A program made the position numbers and the translations under genes. Of a stretch of 52,390 nt of DNA, positions 9,355-18,075 are shown one piece after another (position 1 is the stretch's first letter; the number at the start of each line of letters is the position of its first letter). Under the pieces are notes generated by a model. It ran no database searches, had not been told where the DNA came from, and was given only the letters and a program-made list of their open reading frames with translations. This DNA comes from a virus, in the IMG/VR virus record IMGVR_UViG_3300027970_000038, positions 1-52,390 of that record. The stretch is one strand, 5' to 3'.

Positions 9355-10313
9355 AAAAGGCTATAGTATGCGGCGCCGGCGGCTTTATAGGAACTCATTT
9401 GGTTACTGACTTAAAGCGTCGGGGATATTATGTTGTCGGTGTTGATTTAAAATATCCTGAATTTAGTCATACCGACGCAGACGAATTCTTCATTGCCGAC
9501 TTACGGGAATATTCAACTGTCGACCGAATCTTAGAAAGTGACATCGATGAAGTTTATCAATTAGCTGCTGATATGGGCGGCGCCGGCTATATCTTTACGG
9601 GCGAACATGATGCTGACATCATGCATAACAGTTGTCAAATCAATCTAAACGTGTTGGATGTTATGAAGAAGAAAGGTATTAAGAGAGTTTTTTATAGTTC
9701 CAGTGCATGTATGTATCCTAGTCATAATCAAGAAGACCCTAACAATCCCCTGATGACCGAAGCCAGTGCATATCCTGCAAATCCAGATAGTGAGTATGGA
9801 TGGGAAAAGTTATTCAGTGAGCGACTCTATATGACTTATGCTCGTAATTACGGAATTGAAGTACGGATCGCTCGCTTTCATAACATTTTTGGCCCATTAG
9901 GATCTTGGAATAACGGTAAAGAGAAAGCTCCTGCAGCACTGTGTCGCAAGGTAGCTCAGGTGGAGAACAACGGCGAGATTGAAATTTGGGGTCCGGGCAA
10001 TCAGACTAGATCGTTTCTATATATTGACGAATGCATCGAAGGCATTCACCGCATAATGGAATCCGATTGTCAAGTATCGCTTAATTTGGGTTCGACGAGA
10101 ATGATTAGTATTAATGACTTAGCCTTATTGATAGCGTCTCTCACTAACAAGAAAGTAACGGTTAAAAACGTAGACGGACCCGTCGGAGTAATGGGTCGCA
10201 ACTCTGACAACACATTAATTAAGGAGTTGATTGGCTGGGCTCCAGGCGAAGACTTAGAAGAAGGCTTAGCTAAGACCTACGCGTGGATTACGGAACAGAT
10301 AAATGCTAATTAA
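9351..10313 (+). CDS. NAD-dependent sugar epimerase, GDP-mannose 3,5-epimerase-like
   Basis: 320 residues, short-chain dehydrogenase fold. GAGGFIG at residues 8-14 binds NAD. AADMGGAGYIF and SSSACMYPS are hallmarks of the GDP-mannose 3,5-epimerase branch, and YGWEK holds the catalytic Tyr and Lys. RIARFHNIFGPLGSW and a TRSFLYIDECIEGI stretch complete the family pattern. Predicted reaction: epimerisation of GDP-mannose to GDP-L-galactose/gulose-type sugars that could feed the transferases nearby. ATGA overlap with the previous gene. Confidence 0.88.
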   Translation: MKKAIVCGAGGFIGTHLVTDLKRRGYYVVGVDLKYPEFSHTDADEFFIADLREYSTVDRILESDIDEVYQLAADMGGAGYIFTGEHDADIMHNSCQINLNVLDVMKKKGIKRVFYSSSACMYPSHNQEDPNNPLMTEASAYPANPDSEYGWEKLFSERLYMTYARNYGIEVRIARFHNIFGPLGSWNNGKEKAPAALCRKVAQVENNGEIEIWGPGNQTRSFLYIDECIEGIHRIMESDCQVSLNLGSTRMISINDLALLIASLTNKKVTVKNVDGPVGVMGRNSDNTLIKELIGWAPGEDLEEGLAKTYAWITEQINAN

Positions 10314-11373
10314 TGGGTGCAAATTTGGTTGTTCTTCTATTCAATTGATAGAGGATACACTGCCGCCTGAAAGTTCTTCGAAGACAATTTATCATTTGCC
10401 ATTGACGACCGGCTTAGTACGCGATTATAAAGAAGAGGTCAAGAATTTCATCGCCCGCTGCATAAAAGTAGATGGTATAATTGTAGACTGTACCGGTGAA
10501 GGTCCGGAACGAGAAAGAAGTCATATTCTCATTAGGATGTTAGAAGATGCTGGGTTTAGTAAAAAGCAAATATTATATATAGACAGCGGTCTTGATTATT
10601 TTGACCATTGTAATCACGCCATCGCTCCCAATTGGATAGCTTCTTATAAGGACCTAGCAGAGTTGCAAAGTTGCAATGAGCTATCGACTAGAGACACACT
10701 GTTCTTGGCTCTTGCCAGAATTCCCAAATACCAAAGAACTAAATTAATAATTAAGATGATTGAACATGGGTTAGGTCCTGTATCACTGATGTCATGTGGA
10801 AGTAATGCATTGGAAGACGGCATCGGTGATAATCAATTATTCGACCAACTAGTTCCAGAATCTATTAGACACTTATTCCCTATTATCATTGACGATGTTC
10901 GAGTAGATCGTTATACTGCATCAACTAGCATAGACCCTCGCTTTAAGCAATCCTTGATCAATATAGTATTAGAATCTAATTACGAAAACAATGTGTACGA
11001 TTCTGGTGGTCCACCTAGTCATTGCTGGGACAGGCTGTTCTACACAGAAAAAACTGATAAGTGCTTCATGATGGAGCAAATTCCCTTGTTCTTGGCTAAG
11101 CGGGGCTATGTTGATAAGATCAGGAAGTTAGGATTCGATGTATTTGATGATGTAATAGATCATACATATGACACTGTTGTAGATTATGACCTGCGAATAG
11201 AAGTTCTGGCAGATGAATGCAATAGATTAGCCAACATTGGATTGACCGAGTTACTCCAGATCGATCGGCTGAAAGAGAGATTAGAGAAGAATAAAATGCT
11301 ACCCAGCGTAGTAAAACAACAATACCTGATTGAGTTTAGACATACTATGACTCAGTGGGCAAATAATTTGTGA
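10303..11373 (+). CDS. Uncharacterised protein sharing the C-terminal module of the 8044 gene
   Basis: 356 residues, overlapping the epimerase gene by 11 nt. The first 170 residues resemble no family I know. The C-terminal half carries the GFDVFDDVIDHTYD segment also found near the end of the protein at 8044-9354. Likely a sugar-pathway partner in the same operon; biochemical role unknown. Confidence 0.6.
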   Translation: MLINGCKFGCSSIQLIEDTLPPESSSKTIYHLPLTTGLVRDYKEEVKNFIARCIKVDGIIVDCTGEGPERERSHILIRMLEDAGFSKKQILYIDSGLDYFDHCNHAIAPNWIASYKDLAELQSCNELSTRDTLFLALARIPKYQRTKLIIKMIEHGLGPVSLMSCGSNALEDGIGDNQLFDQLVPESIRHLFPIIIDDVRVDRYTASTSIDPRFKQSLINIVLESNYENNVYDSGGPPSHCWDRLFYTEKTDKCFMMEQIPLFLAKRGYVDKIRKLGFDVFDDVIDHTYDTVVDYDLRIEVLADECNRLANIGLTELLQIDRLKERLEKNKMLPSVVKQQYLIEFRHTMTQWANNL

Positions 11374-11382
11374 GGATATATT

Positions 11383-11985
11383 ATGGGAACACTCCCCTAC
11401 TTAATGTTAGAAGAAAGATTTCAAGACTTAACGCTGAATGATGACAGCATAGTATTGGAAATAGGAAGCGAAAGAGGCGAAGGAAGTAGTGTATTCTTAA
11501 GTAAATGGGCGACAAAGAATAACATACCTTTCTACTCAGTGGATGTATTGGAACATGCAAAGAACAGCTTTGAACTAGCCAACACTAGCTTTGAAGTTGC
11601 GAACAGCGGGCATGAATGGTGTAGAGACATCTTGCCTACATTGGGTAAGAAGATCAAAGTATTGTATCTAGACAATTTTGATTGGACTGATCCTAATAAC
11701 CTTGTTTACCTATGGCTTCATGAATTGATACAGGCATACTCGGATCGCGGAGTAACTATGAACAATGAAAACTCTCAAGAAGAACATCGGCTTCAATCAT
11801 TGTATTGTATTCCATATATGGATGAACAGAGTGTAGTACTATTTGACGATACCTGGGCAAGTCATGCAACGGAGTCCGGATATGATGGTAAATCTGGTAC
11901 TGCGATTCCGATATTCATCGACGCTGGATTTCAAGTTCACATTGATTCTACGTACGGGTTGTATGCTACTAGAGGGTTGGAATGA
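11383..11985 (+). CDS. SAM methyltransferase-like protein
   Basis: 200 residues. VLEIGSERGEGSS (about residues 24-36) is a motif I glycine loop, FYSVDV follows as the acidic strand end, and VVLFDDTW near 144 resembles motif IV. This fits class I methyltransferases of the sort found in glycan clusters. The GAGG ribosome site lies 10 nt before the ATG. Acceptor unknown. Confidence 0.65.
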   Translation: MGTLPYLMLEERFQDLTLNDDSIVLEIGSERGEGSSVFLSKWATKNNIPFYSVDVLEHAKNSFELANTSFEVANSGHEWCRDILPTLGKKIKVLYLDNFDWTDPNNLVYLWLHELIQAYSDRGVTMNNENSQEEHRLQSLYCIPYMDEQSVVLFDDTWASHATESGYDGKSGTAIPIFIDAGFQVHIDSTYGLYATRGLE

Positions 11986-12620
11986 GCGAACTAAACTTAA
12001 ATTGGCTACAAGAAAACTTCAAAGACAAAGAGATAGTGGTATTTGATATCGGCGCCGCTGATCTCTATGATACTACTAGGATAAGACAGGTTTTGCCTCA
12101 AGCCAGGCTCTATTCGTTCGAGTGTAATAAAGTATGGGAGTTGAAAAATTATGATACTGCGATCAGTGAGGGAATATATCACTTTCAATGTGCGGTTACT
12201 GACATCGATGGCGAAGATATCTTTTATCCTAGTCATACTTTAAAGAAAGAACCCTGGCATTATTCAGGCAGTATGTGTCCACCGATCGAAATTTCTGATT
12301 TTGAATGGGGAGAACCCCATGCCGTACGAACTACCCGACTAGATACCTTTTGTGAGAAGTTCAACGTAAGCCCTGACTTTATTCATATTGATGTTCAGGG
12401 TGCTGAATATAAAGTATTGTCTTGTTTGGGCAAACACCGGCCAATGGCAATTTGGGCAGAGATTTGCGAGTTTGAAAGTGTTTATAAGACAGGAACAACG
12501 TACAATAAGTTCACAGAATTGATGACGATGCTCGGTTATACTTCTATGGGTAGATATAACGGAGATGAATTATTCATACATACCACATCTACTCTCACTG
12601 ATTATACTAGCACGACATGA
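11982..12620 (+). CDS. FkbM-family methyltransferase
   Basis: 212 residues on an ATGA overlap. VVFDIGAADL is motif I, ARLYSFECNK the acidic strand, and TTRLDTFCEKF followed by PDFIHIDVQGAEYKVL is the diagnostic FkbM signature. Known for the family: SAM-dependent O-methylation of sugars or small molecules. It is the last gene of the glycan operon; the next gene has its own late promoter. Confidence 0.88.
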   Translation: MSELNLNWLQENFKDKEIVVFDIGAADLYDTTRIRQVLPQARLYSFECNKVWELKNYDTAISEGIYHFQCAVTDIDGEDIFYPSHTLKKEPWHYSGSMCPPIEISDFEWGEPHAVRTTRLDTFCEKFNVSPDFIHIDVQGAEYKVLSCLGKHRPMAIWAEICEFESVYKTGTTYNKFTELMTMLGYTSMGRYNGDELFIHTTSTLTDYTSTT

Positions 12621-12650
12621 AAGATAAAACTTTCAATGGAAATTTTCTGA

Positions 12651-12658
12651 GTTAAATA
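12651..12658 (+). promoter_or_regulatory. Late promoter, GTTAAATA
   Basis: Late-box variant 25 nt before the ATG at 12684, whose leader holds an AGAGGA ribosome site. Confidence 0.55.
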
Positions 12659-12683
12659 AATTTAAGAGACTTAGAGGAATAAT

Positions 12684-12962
12684 ATGTCAGAATTTATCAG
12701 CACTAACAATAACACTGCGCCTGGTGTAGACTATAACATGGGCAATCAAGTTAAGGACATCATAGAAAAGTACGTGGGCACTGAACTCACGGAAGAAACC
12801 TGTGATCAACTCATGGAAGACCTAAGGTTCGCGTTCGGTGAGAATATCGAAGCCCAAGTAACGATTGACACTGACATCAATGATATCGAAGTTATCGTCA
12901 GAGATTCAAACAATATCCTCATGAAATGTTCATCACTAACATTGTTCAAAGAAGAAGCATAA
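12684..12962 (+). CDS. Unknown acidic protein
   Basis: 92 residues. The second half (QVTIDTDINDIEVIVRDSNN) looks like a small beta sheet. Late promoter and AGAGGA ribosome site upstream. No known motif; two shorter genes follow immediately. Confidence 0.65.
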   Translation: MSEFISTNNNTAPGVDYNMGNQVKDIIEKYVGTELTEETCDQLMEDLRFAFGENIEAQVTIDTDINDIEVIVRDSNNILMKCSSLTLFKEEA

Positions 12963-12963
12963 T

Positions 12964-13140
12964 ATGACTGAAGAGGTCGAGGCATACAATAGATTGTTGA
13001 TTAGTAATGAACGTATACTTGCTACCCTAAAGAAAAGATTCAAGGGCAATACCGCAGAAGATGTAAAGAAGCTATTAGCTAGAGACATCGAAGAAATGGA
13101 AGCTAAGATCAAAAGAATAAAGGCAAAGATCGATGGATAA
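12964..13140 (+). CDS. Small coiled-coil protein
   Basis: 58 residues, starting one base after the previous stop (TAATATG). The second half (EDVKKLLARDIEEMEAKIKR) is a highly charged amphipathic helix. Tight packing with both neighbours supports translation. Function unknown. Confidence 0.55.
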   Translation: MTEEVEAYNRLLISNERILATLKKRFKGNTAEDVKKLLARDIEEMEAKIKRIKAKIDG

Positions 13141-13294
13141 CATCTTAAACTATGACAATGGTATTATCGCAGCAGCACTGATGGTGTATGTGAACGAAGC
13201 AAAAGCCGATAATTCACCCCAAGACTTGATCGATAGAGCAAACGAACTCTATTTTATCTTTATGAACAAATCATCTACTGAAACATACGACTAG
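13133..13294 (+). CDS. Small unknown protein
   Basis: 53 residues starting MDNILNYDNGIIAAALMVYV. The start lies within the last codons of the preceding small gene (8-nt overlap). Predicted helical; not hydrophobic enough to call a membrane protein. Confidence 0.5.
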   Translation: MDNILNYDNGIIAAALMVYVNEAKADNSPQDLIDRANELYFIFMNKSSTETYD

Positions 13295-13354
13295 CCCGCT
13301 ATCTCCTAAAAAACTGATTGGTTCATGAGAAAAAGCATGGGGTTTGATATCTGA

Positions 13355-13438
13355 ATGATTAGGCTGTTACTTAAATATTTCAAGCGAGAACTACGATATC
13401 GGAAGTGGATGAAGAAAATAAAACTAAGAGACTATTGA
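13355..13438 (+). CDS. Possible very short basic peptide
   Basis: 27 residues, MIRLLLKYFKRELRYRKWMK then KIKLRDY, unusually rich in Lys and Arg. There is no clear ribosome site and chance is possible. The rest of 13295-13497 shows no other gene. Confidence 0.25.
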   Translation: MIRLLLKYFKRELRYRKWMKKIKLRDY

Positions 13439-13497
13439 TTTATCACGAGTATGTACGTAAAATTTATATGGTATCATATGCTACACATAAGTAATAG

Positions 13498-16400
13498 ATG
13501 CTAAGGGATGTATTTTATCTTAATAATAAACCAAATGTTCATCCGCGCGAACGGTTCGCAGAATCAGTAGACGATGCTAGGCAGAAGTCTACTACAGAAC
13601 ATTTTTGGATAATTAACGAGTTTTGCGAGTATCATAACTTCGATTGGGATTTTGATTTTGAATTTCTTCCCGACGAAGATGTATGGGCAGAAAATCATAA
13701 TAATGTATGGCCTAGCCAGCATCAAAAAGATTCTGGAACTTGGTTATGTCCTAAAGAACATAGCGATTTGATCATCTACCGCAGTGATGTAGATCCCGTA
13801 ATACGTAAGAACGAAAAGACTGCTCGCTGGGTAGAGCTTGACAAAATAGATCATACTAAATTTGATTTTTCTTGGCATCCTGATATTACAGACCCTCCTT
13901 ATATCTATAAGTGGGGAAGCAAGTTTGCGCCTGTACAACTCAAATCCTGCTTAGAGTATCACGTTGAGAACGCTACAACTGTAAAATACATGAGTAACAT
14001 AGTTGAATTGTTGCCCGAAACCGACAGGTGGATCGAACATCAACTTATTGATGAATCAAAATTTGATATGTCATGGCGCCCTGATCCACTAGACCCTATT
14101 CTAAATTATGTCTGGGGTAACAAGTATATCGATGGCAGATTAAAACCCACTCTCGAATATCATGTATCCGACAGCGTTGACACAAAGTATATGCCTGATT
14201 TAATCTCAGTGTTTCCAGAATGGGATAAGTGGGTCGAACATCAACTAGTCGATAGAACTAAATTTGACTTTAGTTGGCGCCCCGACCCAAGAGAACCCGC
14301 ATATATCTATACCTGGGGTAACAAGTATATCGATGGGATACAACAGCCAACCGTCGAATATCATTGCCCTGGCGCAACAGAGCGCAAGTACATGACTAAT
14401 GATGTAGAGGTCTTGCCGGAATGGGATAGATGGGTCGAAGTACAGTCGGTGGACAAGAATAAATTTGATATGTCTTGGAGACCCGACCCAAGAGAACCCT
14501 CGTATATCTATACCTGGGGCAACAAGTATATCGATGCCGAGATCATTCCGACACTTGAGTATCATTGCCCCGGCGCGACAGAGCGCAAGTACATGACGAA
14601 TGATGTTGTTGTGCTTCCAGAATGGGATAAGTGGCAGATTCCTAGCAATATCGATAGAACTAAATTTGACTTTAGTTGGAGACCCGACCCAAGAGAACCC
14701 GCATATATCTATACCTGGGGCAACAAGTATATCGATGGGATACTACAGCCAACCGTCGAATATCATTGTGAAGGTGCTACCGAACGCAAGTACATGACGA
14801 ATGATGTTGTTGTGCTTCCAGAATGGGACAGATGGGTCGAAGTACAGGCCGTTGACAAGAATAAATTTGACTTTAGTTGGCGACCCGACCCAAGAGAACC
14901 CGCATATATCTATACCTGGGGCAACAAGTATATCGATGCCGAGATCATTCCTACACTAGAATATCATTGTGAAGGTGCTACCGAACGCAAGTACATGACG
15001 AATGATGTTGTTGTGCTTCCAGAATGGGATAAGTGGCAGATTCCTAGCAATATCGATAGAACTAAATTTGACTTTAGTTGGCGACCCGACCCAAGAGAAC
15101 CTGTTTTTATATATGCATTCGCTACAGTATGGAATAATAGGGGAGGCCCGACATATACTGCACCTAACGCAACTGAATACAAATATGTCGAAGACGTTAA
15201 GGCAAAGTTATTACCAAGCAAGGACAATTGGGAAATCAATGATATAGATGTATCTACCTTTGACTTCTCATGGGTTCCGCATCCTGAAGCTCCTCCGTAC
15301 ATCTATCAGTTTGGAACACTAGAAGACGCCACCAATGGTCCAAGATATGTTTCTCCAAACAACGACGGGATAGTGGTTAAACTCAATTGGATATCTAAAG
15401 AACACACAGAGCAAGAAGTAATTGTATCACGATACTATATCGAGACGACATTAGACGACCTAATTAAAAAACACCCCAACGAACTATTTTGGGCAATGCA
15501 TAAAAACATTGATTATTCAACGTTTGACTTTAGTTGGCGCCCTGAGATAGTAGAAACTGCATATCAATTAGATTATGTACACGTTTTTGGTAGTACTGAG
15601 TCTGAACTTACTCAGACTTATTTTGTAAGCGGTAAAAATTATCTGGCTGGTAAAACATCTTTTAACTTCATTGAAGGCAACACTAAACTTGATGAAAAGA
15701 CATTGTTTAAGATATTCAATAAGGCTGATATGTTTTATATTGACAGGGGTAACATAGAATCACAAGCAAGATTTGATGCACTCAAACTATTACACCCAAA
15801 GATTCAAAAGACACGGTATCTTAATTCGTGGGTCGATACTATAAAGCGGTGTGTCAACCGTGCAACGAGTGAATTGGTCTGGGTTCTTAACTCAGAACTT
15901 GACTATAGTGACTTCGACTTCGAATATTACCCTAACCCCTGGCAGATGAAAATGGTAAATGTATTCGGCACACAGTGGTCACATTGGGGTTCTACATTCT
16001 TAGTCAATAGAGAAACTTTTGCAGAAGATACAAAATATATTAATATCATCGAACATCTATCTAACCTGAACTTTGTTAAGACGATGCGGGCCAAAGCAAC
16101 AGAATGTGTATACGACACCATTGTCGTCGACCACGGCAATAAAGAACTTGACAATGTTATCCGGCAAATAACTGCTAAGACATCAGGTAAAAATGTAACG
16201 GTTGTCAAGTACAACGACAGTTATCTACAGACAATAAAGGATATCGTTACATCATTGCCTGAAAAGAAAGAACATTATCTGTGGCTTTGCAGCAGTGTAT
16301 GCGACTACTCATCCTTTGATTTCTCTTACATGTGTGATCCTTTTGCCAGAGATAACCTTCATGTATTTGCCAGTGGTAAACAGAAGTTTGGAGATACTTT

Positions 16401-17454
16401 CCTTGTTGACGTAAACAAGACTAAGGAGATCATATATGATATGTCGTTGTTAGAAGATTATCCAAAGGTCAACTATAACGGTGTGATGAAGGTAAATAGA
16501 TTACCAGAACCAATCATTGTTACAACCAACGATACATCGATTGAAGCAATAATGCATATAGAAGATTTTCCATATGCAACTATCACTACGTCTGACAATG
16601 AAAACATCGACGTGGCAGAAGTTGAACCTATGAATCTGTGGGCACCCGAGACTAAAAACATCTTAGTTACGAGTACCGGGGCAACTCGAATTACTGTTCC
16701 ATATGAAGCTAAAGAGTATGTCAAGAAAGAATTATACGATTATCCCTATATCAAGAGAGCAGCTAAATTAGCCGTGTCCTCGCCCATGGATATTGTATAC
16801 TTGAGCAACGGAGAAACAGGTGCCGAAGAAAACTGGGAACATCTACAAGAGATCACAAAGGATATCAAGAACCGTGTAGTGAGAGTTGATGGAGTCAATG
16901 GCCGTGTTCAAGCATATCATGCAGCACTAGAAGCAAGCGAGACACCCTGGGCTTTTACTGTGTTCGCCAAACTAAAGATCGACCCCAAATTTGACTGGTC
17001 CTGGCAGCCTGATAGAATGCAAATCGCAAAGCATTATATCTTCTATGCAAAGAATCCTGTCAATGGATTGATTTATGGTCACCAAGGCCTTATATGTTAC
17101 AATAAGAAACTCACTCTAGCCAACAGTGGTAAGGGATTAGACTTCACTCTAGACGATGAACACGAAGTAGTACCGTTGTTGTCTGGTATCGCTAACTATA
17201 ACACAGACGAGTTTTCTACTTGGCGTACTTCGTTTAGAGAGGTGTTGAAGTTAAAGGCAGAAGATAGTGATATTGCTCGCACTAGATTAGATGCTTGGCT
17301 AAACAATGCAGAAGGAAAGTTCAGTCAATACAGTATCAAAGGTGCAATTGACGCCACAGAATATTATGATAAAGTTGGCGGAGACTTCAACAAGTTGAAA
17401 CTTAGTTATGAATGGGCCTGGCTGAAAGAACGATTCGACAAGTCTAAGATTTAA
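13498..17454 (+). CDS. Giant repeat protein with glycosyltransferase-like C-terminus
   Basis: 1318 residues. An in-frame TAG directly precedes the ATG, so this is the first possible start. About a dozen modules centre on FDFSWxPDP, followed by a hydrophobic stretch and WGNKY or FG. They are regular, 67 residues apart, between about residues 120 and 530, and more divergent at about 589, 677, 807, 940 and 1164. The N-terminal copy (FWIINEFCEYHNFDWDFDFE) and the later ones share a preceding WxLxSxxDYS phrase. Residues from about 1096 (MDIVYLSNGETGAEENW) match the protein at 5517-6464. It may be a large modular sugar-active or sugar-binding protein. Activity is unknown. Confidence 0.75.
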   Translation: MLRDVFYLNNKPNVHPRERFAESVDDARQKSTTEHFWIINEFCEYHNFDWDFDFEFLPDEDVWAENHNNVWPSQHQKDSGTWLCPKEHSDLIIYRSDVDPVIRKNEKTARWVELDKIDHTKFDFSWHPDITDPPYIYKWGSKFAPVQLKSCLEYHVENATTVKYMSNIVELLPETDRWIEHQLIDESKFDMSWRPDPLDPILNYVWGNKYIDGRLKPTLEYHVSDSVDTKYMPDLISVFPEWDKWVEHQLVDRTKFDFSWRPDPREPAYIYTWGNKYIDGIQQPTVEYHCPGATERKYMTNDVEVLPEWDRWVEVQSVDKNKFDMSWRPDPREPSYIYTWGNKYIDAEIIPTLEYHCPGATERKYMTNDVVVLPEWDKWQIPSNIDRTKFDFSWRPDPREPAYIYTWGNKYIDGILQPTVEYHCEGATERKYMTNDVVVLPEWDRWVEVQAVDKNKFDFSWRPDPREPAYIYTWGNKYIDAEIIPTLEYHCEGATERKYMTNDVVVLPEWDKWQIPSNIDRTKFDFSWRPDPREPVFIYAFATVWNNRGGPTYTAPNATEYKYVEDVKAKLLPSKDNWEINDIDVSTFDFSWVPHPEAPPYIYQFGTLEDATNGPRYVSPNNDGIVVKLNWISKEHTEQEVIVSRYYIETTLDDLIKKHPNELFWAMHKNIDYSTFDFSWRPEIVETAYQLDYVHVFGSTESELTQTYFVSGKNYLAGKTSFNFIEGNTKLDEKTLFKIFNKADMFYIDRGNIESQARFDALKLLHPKIQKTRYLNSWVDTIKRCVNRATSELVWVLNSELDYSDFDFEYYPNPWQMKMVNVFGTQWSHWGSTFLVNRETFAEDTKYINIIEHLSNLNFVKTMRAKATECVYDTIVVDHGNKELDNVIRQITAKTSGKNVTVVKYNDSYLQTIKDIVTSLPEKKEHYLWLCSSVCDYSSFDFSYMCDPFARDNLHVFASGKQKFGDTFLVDVNKTKEIIYDMSLLEDYPKVNYNGVMKVNRLPEPIIVTTNDTSIEAIMHIEDFPYATITTSDNENIDVAEVEPMNLWAPETKNILVTSTGATRITVPYEAKEYVKKELYDYPYIKRAAKLAVSSPMDIVYLSNGETGAEENWEHLQEITKDIKNRVVRVDGVNGRVQAYHAALEASETPWAFTVFAKLKIDPKFDWSWQPDRMQIAKHYIFYAKNPVNGLIYGHQGLICYNKKLTLANSGKGLDFTLDDEHEVVPLLSGIANYNTDEFSTWRTSFREVLKLKAEDSDIARTRLDAWLNNAEGKFSQYSIKGAIDATEYYDKVGGDFNKLKLSYEWAWLKERFDKSKI
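14251..15054 (+). repeat. Tandem 402-bp duplication inside the giant gene
   Basis: The phrase beginning gatagaactaaatttgac recurs at 14251, 14653 and 15055, exactly 402 bp apart. Each 402-bp unit holds two 67-residue modules that alternate (DGI/L..QPTVEYH with WVEVQ, then DAEIIPTLEYH with WQIPSN). Near-identity at the DNA level indicates a recent duplication of a two-module unit on top of an older single-module expansion. Confidence 0.85.
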
Positions 17455-17467
17455 AAAGGCTTGACAA

Positions 17468-17542
17468 ATGATAAACAAATACAATACCGAAAATGAAGTC
17501 CCATTCGGCTGGGTTAAAGGAAGAAGATCAAATTTTGGGTAA
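17468..17542 (+). pseudogene. Possible remnant of a homing-endonuclease C-terminus
   Basis: A 24-residue frame ending EVPFGWVKGRRSNFG. An acidic-P-x-GW-x-KGR phrase is common at the C-terminal end of phage-borne homing endonucleases (recalled, not searched). An AGG ribosome-like site lies about 7 nt before the ATG, so translation is possible. The best reading is an eroded fragment or a chance frame. Confidence 0.25.
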
Positions 17543-17550
17543 TATGTAAA

Positions 17551-17579
17551 TTGACACTATTATACATTTAATGTATAAA
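17551..17579 (+). promoter_or_regulatory. Sigma70-type promoter of the tmRNA
   Basis: TTGACA at 17551, 17-nt spacer, TATAAA at 17574. The -10 hexamer is the first six bases of a perfect late box (TATAAATA, 17574-17581), so early and late transcription of the tmRNA may both start here. Confidence 0.7.
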
Positions 17580-17581
17580 TA
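17574..17581 (+). promoter_or_regulatory. Late promoter box overlapping the tmRNA -10 element
   Basis: Exact TATAAATA. No protein start lies just downstream; the first transcribed feature would be the tmRNA acceptor piece. Confidence 0.5.
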
Positions 17582-17596
17582 TAAATGTAATTGATG

Positions 17597-17940
17597 ACCG
17601 AGTTAATAGTTGTACAAGACCCGAACTGCGATGTTCGGCGCCTCCACCACAAGCACATTATTCCAGCCCGCAAGGATGGAAACTCGCGAGCCCTTTACTA
17701 GGTAACAAGTAGGACAGATATGCGAGCCTACTTAATGTGTTTCTGATGGGGGCGAATTAGTATCGATTGGCGACGAAAAGACAAGCGAGATTTCCGGTAA
17801 GACACGACCGTCAATTAGTTCAAAAAACTAAATGCTAACGACAATGATAGCATCATGGACATGCGCTTAGCTGCATAACCCCATATGAGTTTTGCTAGTT
17901 GAACTTGGAAACAGAATCAACTAGCGCCCCTCTCATCATG
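17597..17940 (+). ncRNA. ssrA: Circularly permuted two-piece tmRNA
   Basis: The acceptor piece comes first: a T-arm-like hairpin CCGAAC/GTTCGG (17621-17638), then CGCCTCC, A and CCA ending at 17649. After a spacer of about 98 nt, closed by CACATTA/TAATGTG (17654-17660, 17733-17739), the coding piece starts with GGGGGCG at 17748, which pairs with CGCCTCC to give a 7-bp acceptor stem with one G-U. The tag frame 17834-17878 reads ANDNDSIMDMRLAA then TAA; ANDN and the final LAA are typical of alphaproteobacterial tags. A GCTAGTTGA/TCAACTAGC hairpin follows (17894-17925). Role: rescue of stalled ribosomes and tagging of products for proteolysis. The helix joining the two pieces was not clear by eye, and the outer ends are approximate. 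Confidence 0.85.
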
Positions 17941-18047
17941 ACATGTGATAAATACTATGATACGAGCCTTAATCAACTGGTACCAAATGGTTATCATTAG
18001 CTAATTTTATTTTTCGAATGACTGTTTGCTTCATATTTATTATCCCT

Positions 18048-18055
18048 GATAAATA
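18048..18055 (+). promoter_or_regulatory. Late promoter, GATAAATA
   Basis: Late-box variant 20 nt upstream of the ATG at 18076, whose leader carries GGGGA. Between the tmRNA end (about 17940) and this box I see nothing else. Confidence 0.6.
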
Positions 18056-18075
18056 GAGTAACACGGGGACATGAT

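Noticed and set aside
14245-15302. Several frames in other phases of the giant gene
   Set aside because: They recur with the 402-bp repeat and have no starts or motifs of their own.
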